From the NCBI GenBank assembly GCA_036881805.1, contig JBAJNK010000064.1, forward strand, positions 1 through 18,053: a stretch of DNA of 18,053 nucleotides. Reading direction: 5' to 3'. The translations under genes were made by a program, and so were the position numbers. Numbering within the stretch: position 1 is the first letter of the stretch; each line of letters opens with the position of its first letter. Below the pieces are notes generated by a model. The model ran no database searches. It was not told where the DNA came from and saw only the letters and a list, made by a program, of their open reading frames with translations. The stretch is from JANQLC01 sp036881805. Lineage in GTDB: Bacteria; Bacteroidota; Bacteroidia; Flavobacteriales; JANQLC01. Positions 15,355-18,053 of the stretch are shown here, piece after piece.

Positions 15355-15798
15355 ATGAAAGCATTACGCAAACAAATGACTGAATCAAGAGCGGGCTTTA
15401 GTGTGCTGGTGCCACGCCTCCTCATCGGCATCATCTTTATAGCCCATGGCGCACAAAAACTGTTCGGGTGGTTTGGCGGTCACGGCTTAGAAGAGACCGG
15501 AAAATGGATGGCATCCATCGGCTTACAGCCAGGCGTATTGATGGCGATTATATCCGGTGGTGCAGAGTTCTTCGGCGGTCTGTTCATCCTGATGGGTTTG
15601 TTCACCCGCTTGGGCGCATTTTTGCTGATCGCCACGATGATCGTTGCGATTTTCACCGTTCACCTGCACAATGGCTTATTCGCATCCCATGGCGGTTATG
15701 AGTTTAACTTAGCGCTGATTGCAGCTTGTATATCACTTGCATACTCAGGTGCTGGTCGGCTCAGCGCCGATGCGTACATCCGGAAAAAGCCAAGGTGA
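15355..15798 (+). CDS. DoxX family membrane protein
   Basis: 147 residues from ATG 15355. The longer frame from 15286 would start upstream of the -7 box at 15324, so the shorter start is preferred; ATG 15376 is a further option. The protein has four predicted transmembrane helices (about residues 17-36, 60-80, 84-105 and 115-135). It shows the DoxX hallmarks 'FIAHGAQKLFGWFGGHG', 'SGGAEFFGGLFILMGL.TR' and a C-terminal 'GGYEFNLALIAACISL'. DoxX proteins are inner-membrane proteins, some linked to thiol or oxidative-stress handling and some to quinone-dependent steps; substrate and partners cannot be read from this sequence. It ends 54 bases before copy B of the 46-bp element and appears to be a single-gene unit. 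Confidence 0.9.
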   Translation: MKALRKQMTESRAGFSVLVPRLLIGIIFIAHGAQKLFGWFGGHGLEETGKWMASIGLQPGVLMAIISGGAEFFGGLFILMGLFTRLGAFLLIATMIVAIFTVHLHNGLFASHGGYEFNLALIAACISLAYSGAGRLSADAYIRKKPR

Positions 15799-15852
15799 AC
15801 ACTGTGCTCGACAGCTGAGGTAAACTGTCTAAAGGCGCTCAATTCAATCGCA

Positions 15853-15947
15853 GCTGTGAATGGCTACCAGAAATGCACAGCATTCGTGGATACCGCAGAG
15901 ATCAGACAAGGAATGAACAAATTTGACATTTGTCTAGCAGTCACAGG
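15853..15947 (+). repeat. 46-bp element, split copy B with a longer centre
   Basis: The left end (GcTGTGAATGGCTACC, 15853-15868) and the right end (ACATTTGTCTAGCAGTCACAGG region, 15926-15947) match the element at 16358 closely. The eight or so bases normally between CTACC and the -7 box are replaced by about 57 unrelated bases. The palindromic ends are thus kept while the centre differs. The -7 box is altered (GACATTTG). Seven bases separate its right end from the stop codon of the minus-strand gene that follows. Confidence 0.85.
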
Positions 15948-15953
15948 AGATAC

Positions 15954-16277
15954 TTACTGTTCAACTTTCACAGGTATCGGTCCTCCATAAGAAACATACC
16001 CCCCTCCGACTTCATCAATGTTTACATCCAATTCATCGTTTGTTTCAATCCCTACTAGGTTTACATTTATTTCGTTAGCGCCGCTCAGTTTCACATTTAT
16101 GTACCCATCATCATTTAGCGGTACAAGACCATACTTCATATCGGGATTTAACTCTACCCTATTGGTAAGCTCATTGGCATACACCTTAGGGAGGAGGTTC
16201 AAATTTCTAATGGTTAAAAGCATTAGATTTGCTGCAATTGCCGTTAATACGACCTTAGTAAATTTATCTACCTTCAT
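15954..16277 (-). CDS. Small membrane-anchored protein of unknown function
   Basis: 107 residues on the minus strand. The N-terminus 'MKVDKFTKVVLTAIAANLML' is a charged stretch followed by one hydrophobic helix (about residues 8-25) and then 'NLLPKVYANE', so it is either a secreted protein with a signal peptide cut near the Ala or a single-pass membrane protein with its C-terminal domain outside the cytoplasm. The rest is β-rich and acidic, with repeated 'INV' strands (YINVKLSG, EINVNLVG, LDVNIDE). I recall similar small proteins with this N-terminus in other Bacteroidota, always uncharacterised. A -7 box (TATCTTTG) lies about 70 bases upstream. It is the only gene between element copies B and C, and its A/T-rich composition differs from the flanking genes. 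Confidence 0.75.
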   Translation of the reverse strand: MKVDKFTKVVLTAIAANLMLLTIRNLNLLPKVYANELTNRVELNPDMKYGLVPLNDDGYINVKLSGANEINVNLVGIETNDELDVNIDEVGGGYVSYGGPIPVKVEQ

Positions 16278-16348
16278 AACACTTTGATTTTATTGTGATT
16301 TAAATTTTTTAAATTAATCCTATGGACTTTGATTGTGTGTAAACGCAA

Positions 16349-16356
16349 CAAAGATA
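16349..16356 (-). promoter_or_regulatory. Minus-strand -7 box (TATCTTTG) for the small membrane-anchored protein
   Basis: Read on the minus strand, TATCTTTG is a perfect TAnnTTTG box, ending one base from element copy C. Its -33 region would lie inside the element, where no TTG is seen. The leader would be about 65 nt. Together with the + promoter inside copy C this forms a divergent pair. Confidence 0.45.
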
Positions 16357-16357
16357 A

Positions 16358-16403
16358 GTTGTGAATGGCTACCGGAGTCTTATATTTGTCTAGCAGTCAC
16401 AGG
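16358..16403 (+). repeat. 46-bp promoter-bearing element, copy C
   Basis: Full-length copy: left arm GTTGTGAATGGCTACC, centre GGAGTCT, -7 box TATATTTG (element bases 24-31) and right arm TCTAGCAGTCACAGG. TTG at bases 2-4 and the box are 19 bp apart, the Bacteroidota promoter layout. TGTGA-A-TG-G-CTA on the left pairs with TAG-CA-G-TCACA on the right except for one mismatch and one bulged G. It differs from copy D at a single base and equals copy E. No target duplication flanks it. A truncated mnmA begins exactly at its right edge. Confidence 0.95.
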
Positions 16404-16608
16404 CCTGGAAGGGGATTCTCAATTTCTCGGCGACCAGCATGGCATCTTTGCCATCTTCAACCCAGGGACAAGCCGATTCTGAGGTGGTATCCGAATCGTG
16501 CCAGTTGCGCATGAATAAGGCCATAACGCGAAAACCCTGCCTTTGCAAGCGGTATGCAGCTACACTGCTGTCCACACCGCCGGAGAGTCCCACTGCCACC
16601 GTTTCCAT
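16390..16608 (-). pseudogene. mnmA: Truncated tRNA-specific 2-thiouridylase, N-terminal 69 residues only
   Basis: The minus-strand start (ATG 16608) and 'VGLSGGVDSSVAAYRL' PP-loop are those of MnmA, which makes the 2-thio group of wobble uridine 34 in tRNA for Lys, Glu and Gln. 'FMRNWHD', 'ACPWVEDGKDAMLVAEKL' and 'IPFQ' follow as in Bacteroidota homologues. The match ends after residue 69: the last three codons and the TAG stop are supplied by the 46-bp element. A normal MnmA has about 360-390 residues, so the catalytic cysteines and tRNA-binding domain are missing. An upstream ATG six codons earlier is possible. It is divergent from the DUF2147 gene, which may be its original neighbour. An intact copy must exist elsewhere if the organism needs this modification. 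Confidence 0.85.
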
Positions 16609-16678
16609 TTCGCAAAGATTGTGCATAGCCTGATCAAATGGATGTAGGCTCTGCGTTCATTCAGTTTCATTTTTTTAC

Positions 16679-16686
16679 TATATTCG
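16679..16686 (+). promoter_or_regulatory. Possible -7 box (TATATTCG) for the DUF2147 gene
   Basis: One mismatch to TAnnTTTG, 29 bases before the start codon at 16716. A run of seven T lies just upstream; no clear TTG at the expected distance. Confidence 0.3.
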
Positions 16687-16715
16687 ACCCCTTAATAAGT
16701 ATCAAGTAAGAGACG

Positions 16716-17177
16716 ATGAAAAGACTGCGCTTAGCTGTGCTGTTGTTCGCGATGGGACTTCCCACGATGGCACAGTCGATTCTCGGAAATTGGAAGACGA
16801 TCGATGATGAAACCGGTCTGGCCGAATCCATCGTGCACATCTACGAGCAGGAGGGTGTGGTTTTCGGCCGGGTGGTGACGCTCTTGCAACCCGAGGATAA
16901 GGGCAAGCGTTGCACCCGGTGCAAGGGTGCAGAAAATGACCAGCCCATCGCTGGCATGTGCATCCTAAAGGGTATGAAAAAAGGGGCAGGCAGCCGATAC
17001 AAAGGTGGGACGATTTTTGATCCCAAAAAAGGAAAGGTCTATCGCTGTGTGATTTGGCTGGACGAAAAAAACCCCGATATCCTGCATGTGCGGGGCTACA
17101 TCATGTTTTTATATCGCACCCAGGTCTGGTATCGGTTCGCTAATCCCGCCAGTCCAGCGGCTTCGCCGGCTTTGTGA
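16716..17177 (+). CDS. DUF2147 domain secreted protein
   Basis: 153 residues from ATG 16716. Residues 1-20 are a standard signal peptide (charged 'MKRLR', hydrophobic core, cleavage likely after 'TMA'), so the protein is exported. The mature part starts 'SILGNWKTIDDETG' and goes on with 'ESIVHIYEQEGVVFGRVV', a CTRC motif, 'QPIAGMCILKG', 'GGTIFDPKKGKVYRCVIW' and 'VRGYI' to 'RTQVWYR', the order of a DUF2147 β-barrel (about residues 22-145, calycin-like). The last ten residues are a Pro/Ala/Ser tail. The family's ligand and function are unknown. It is intact and divergent from the truncated mnmA; both lie between element copies C and D, the only complete gene in that packet. Confidence 0.9.
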   Translation: MKRLRLAVLLFAMGLPTMAQSILGNWKTIDDETGLAESIVHIYEQEGVVFGRVVTLLQPEDKGKRCTRCKGAENDQPIAGMCILKGMKKGAGSRYKGGTIFDPKKGKVYRCVIWLDEKNPDILHVRGYIMFLYRTQVWYRFANPASPAASPAL

Positions 17178-17215
17178 GAAATCCAGTTCCGAAGCCGGTC
17201 CCATAGATTGATTTC

Positions 17216-17261
17216 GTTGTGAATGGCTACCGGAGTCTTACATTTGTCTAGCAGTCACAGG
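17216..17261 (+). repeat. 46-bp promoter-bearing element, copy D
   Basis: Identical to copy C except that the -7 box reads TACATTTG, a change at a free position of TAnnTTTG. Starts 38 bases after the DUF2147 stop. At its right edge an in-frame coding fragment without a start begins. Confidence 0.95.
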
Positions 17262-17335
17262 GCAAGTGCTATGAAGCTATTGATGGCTTCAAGAAACTGA
17301 AAAAGGCTTCCGACTACTCCGATTGCGAAGTTTAA
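17261..17335 (+). pseudogene. Orphan C-terminal coding fragment
   Basis: Directly after copy D a frame reads 24 codons, 'CYEAIDGFKKLKKASDYSDC' and so on, to TAA 17333. It has protein-like amino acid use but no start: the in-frame codons inside the element contain TAG. It looks like the 3' end of a gene whose 5' part was replaced by the element. Family not recognised, and chance cannot be excluded for so short a stretch. Confidence 0.4.
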
Positions 17336-17370
17336 TGATGTGATGCTCATTAAGTCGAATTCCGTCGGTA

Positions 17371-17420
17371 TAGAAGACCGAAAATGGTGAAACGTTCGGG
17401 GTTCAAATCCCTCTCTTCTG
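17371..17420 (+). ncRNA. tRNA-3'-half-like structure (T-arm plus acceptor-like stem)
   Basis: A seven-base stem pairs TAGAAGA (17371-17377) with TCTTCTG (17414-17420), one pair being U-G. Inside it are a hairpin CCGAA/TTCGG (17378-17382 with 17395-17399), like the variable arm of a class II tRNA, and a T-arm with the canonical loop TTCAAAT (17402-17408) flanked by GGG and CCC. There is no D-arm or anticodon arm and no encoded CCA. It may be the 3' end of a tRNA-Ser or tRNA-Leu type gene left by an integration event, or a small tRNA mimic. It lies between element copies D and E. Confidence 0.4.
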
Positions 17421-17461
17421 CTGAATTTTATTCGATCACCAAACGCATAAGCAGCTAAATT

Positions 17462-17989
17462 ATGAACGAATTGCAGCTGATACAATCTAAGATATATAAT
17501 GTAAATGGATATAAGGTGTTGTTAGACTTTGATTTATCGGCATTGTATGAGGTGGAGAATCGAATTCTAAAACAAGCGGTAAGACGAAACCTTAAGCGTT
17601 TTCCACCTGATTTTATGTTTCAACTCTCTAAGTATGAGTGGAAGGAGCTTATCACAAATTGTGACAACCTTCCCGATAAAGTCAAATACAGTCCCGTTGC
17701 GCCGTTTGCCTTTACAGAGCAAGGCGTAGCAATGCTATCTTCCGTGCTCAACAGCGACAAAGCAATCGAGGTCAATATAGTCATTATGAGAGCGTTTGTA
17801 ACGCTTCGCCGACACCTTACGGATTATGCTGGTCTCAAAGAGCGTGTAGCGCGACTGGAAAAAGAAATGAACCTGAAGTTTAAAGATCTATACCAAGCGT
17901 TAAACCACTTGCTTAAAAAAGAGAAAGCAATTGTGGATCGACAAAAAAGAGCAAGAATAGGTTATAAAACCGGTAATAAGAGAAAATAA
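17462..17989 (+). CDS. ORF6N domain-containing protein
   Basis: 175 residues from ATG 17462. The N-terminal 100 residues are a good ORF6N domain: 'IQSKIYNVNGYKVLLDFDLS', 'LYEVENRILKQAVRRNLKRF' with 'PPDFMFQLSKYEW', and 'FAFTEQGVAMLSSVLNSDKA', ending in 'IMRAFVTLRR'. ORF6N domains occur in phage and mobile-element proteins related to KilA-N and Rha-like antirepressors and are thought to bind DNA. The C-terminal 60 residues are helical, with a coiled coil ('LKERVARLEKEMNLKFKDLY') and a basic tail, which would allow dimerisation. It is the only complete gene between element copies D and E, and the promoter inside copy D reads towards it. A/T-rich codon use suggests acquisition. Its target and physiological role are unknown. 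Confidence 0.9.
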   Translation: MNELQLIQSKIYNVNGYKVLLDFDLSALYEVENRILKQAVRRNLKRFPPDFMFQLSKYEWKELITNCDNLPDKVKYSPVAPFAFTEQGVAMLSSVLNSDKAIEVNIVIMRAFVTLRRHLTDYAGLKERVARLEKEMNLKFKDLYQALNHLLKKEKAIVDRQKRARIGYKTGNKRK

Positions 17990-18005
17990 GTCTAGTGACC
18001 GATCT

Positions 18006-18051
18006 GTTGTGAATGGCTACCGGAGTCTTATATTTGTCTAGCAGTCACAGG
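18006..18051 (+). repeat. 46-bp promoter-bearing element, copy E
   Basis: Identical to copy C over all 46 bases, with TATATTTG as -7 box. It starts 16 bases after the ORF6N stop and ends two bases before the window edge, so the series may continue to the right. Confidence 0.95.
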
Positions 18052-18053
18052 AT

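Noticed and set aside
15853..18051. CRISPR array made of the 46-bp repeats
   Set aside because: Intervals are about 410-815 bp, unequal, and contain whole genes; no spacer-sized intervals and no cas genes are present. Only the resemblance of the repeat itself is kept as a finding.
15853..18051. Insertion sequence with terminal repeats
   Set aside because: All copies have the same orientation, no transposase is between any pair, and no target duplications are seen.

Overview
The window comes from a member of the phylum Bacteroidota (roughly 45-50 % G+C). The signs are Bacteroidota-type -7 promoter boxes (TAnnTTTG) ahead of several chromosomal genes, little evidence of Shine-Dalgarno sites, and families typical of that phylum: a DUF6046 phage tail protein, 'HNHDDRYY' tail fibres, an ORF6N protein and a DUF2147 protein. 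I cannot place it below phylum.

Left part (1 to about 9.5 kb): the tail half of a prophage, all on the + strand and tightly packed, with 4-base overlaps at many junctions. The order is tail tape measure (partial, with tandem 39-40-residue repeats), DUF6046 tail protein, gpD-like baseplate hub, gpV-like spike/baseplate protein, a small coiled-coil protein with a probable upstream frameshift, a LysM protein, a long fibre-like protein, two tandem paralogues of unknown function, a tail fibre with HNHDDRYY modules, a small protein in the usual place of a fibre chaperone, two hairpins, and an orphan Dam-type adenine methylase. No integrase, lysis genes, capsid genes or phage repressor are visible, so neither prophage end can be fixed.

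Middle (about 9.4-10.95 kb): 1.6 kb without an intact gene. It holds alternative hairpins, a 16-bp direct repeat, a strongly degenerate array of units of about 40 bp, and the minus-strand remains of a glycerate kinase and of an unidentified membrane protein.

Right part (11.0-18.05 kb): chromosomal or accessory genes. These are a Dcp-type M3 peptidase lipoprotein, an ArnT/PMT-type membrane glycosyltransferase broken by two indels in T runs, and a DoxX membrane protein. Then comes a run of short gene packets separated by a 46-bp element. It has three near-perfect copies (16358, 17216, 18006), one copy split by a longer centre (15853) and one decayed copy (10832), all in the same orientation. 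Each good copy carries a complete Bacteroidota promoter (TTG, 19 bp, TAnnTTTG) between near-palindromic ends with a bulged base. Two copies abut truncated genes: the 5' part of mnmA, and an orphan C-terminal coding fragment. The packets hold a small membrane-anchored protein, the mnmA fragment with a secreted DUF2147 protein, and a tRNA-3'-end-like structure with an ORF6N protein. This cassette-like, promoter-bearing repeat family is the most unusual thing in the window.
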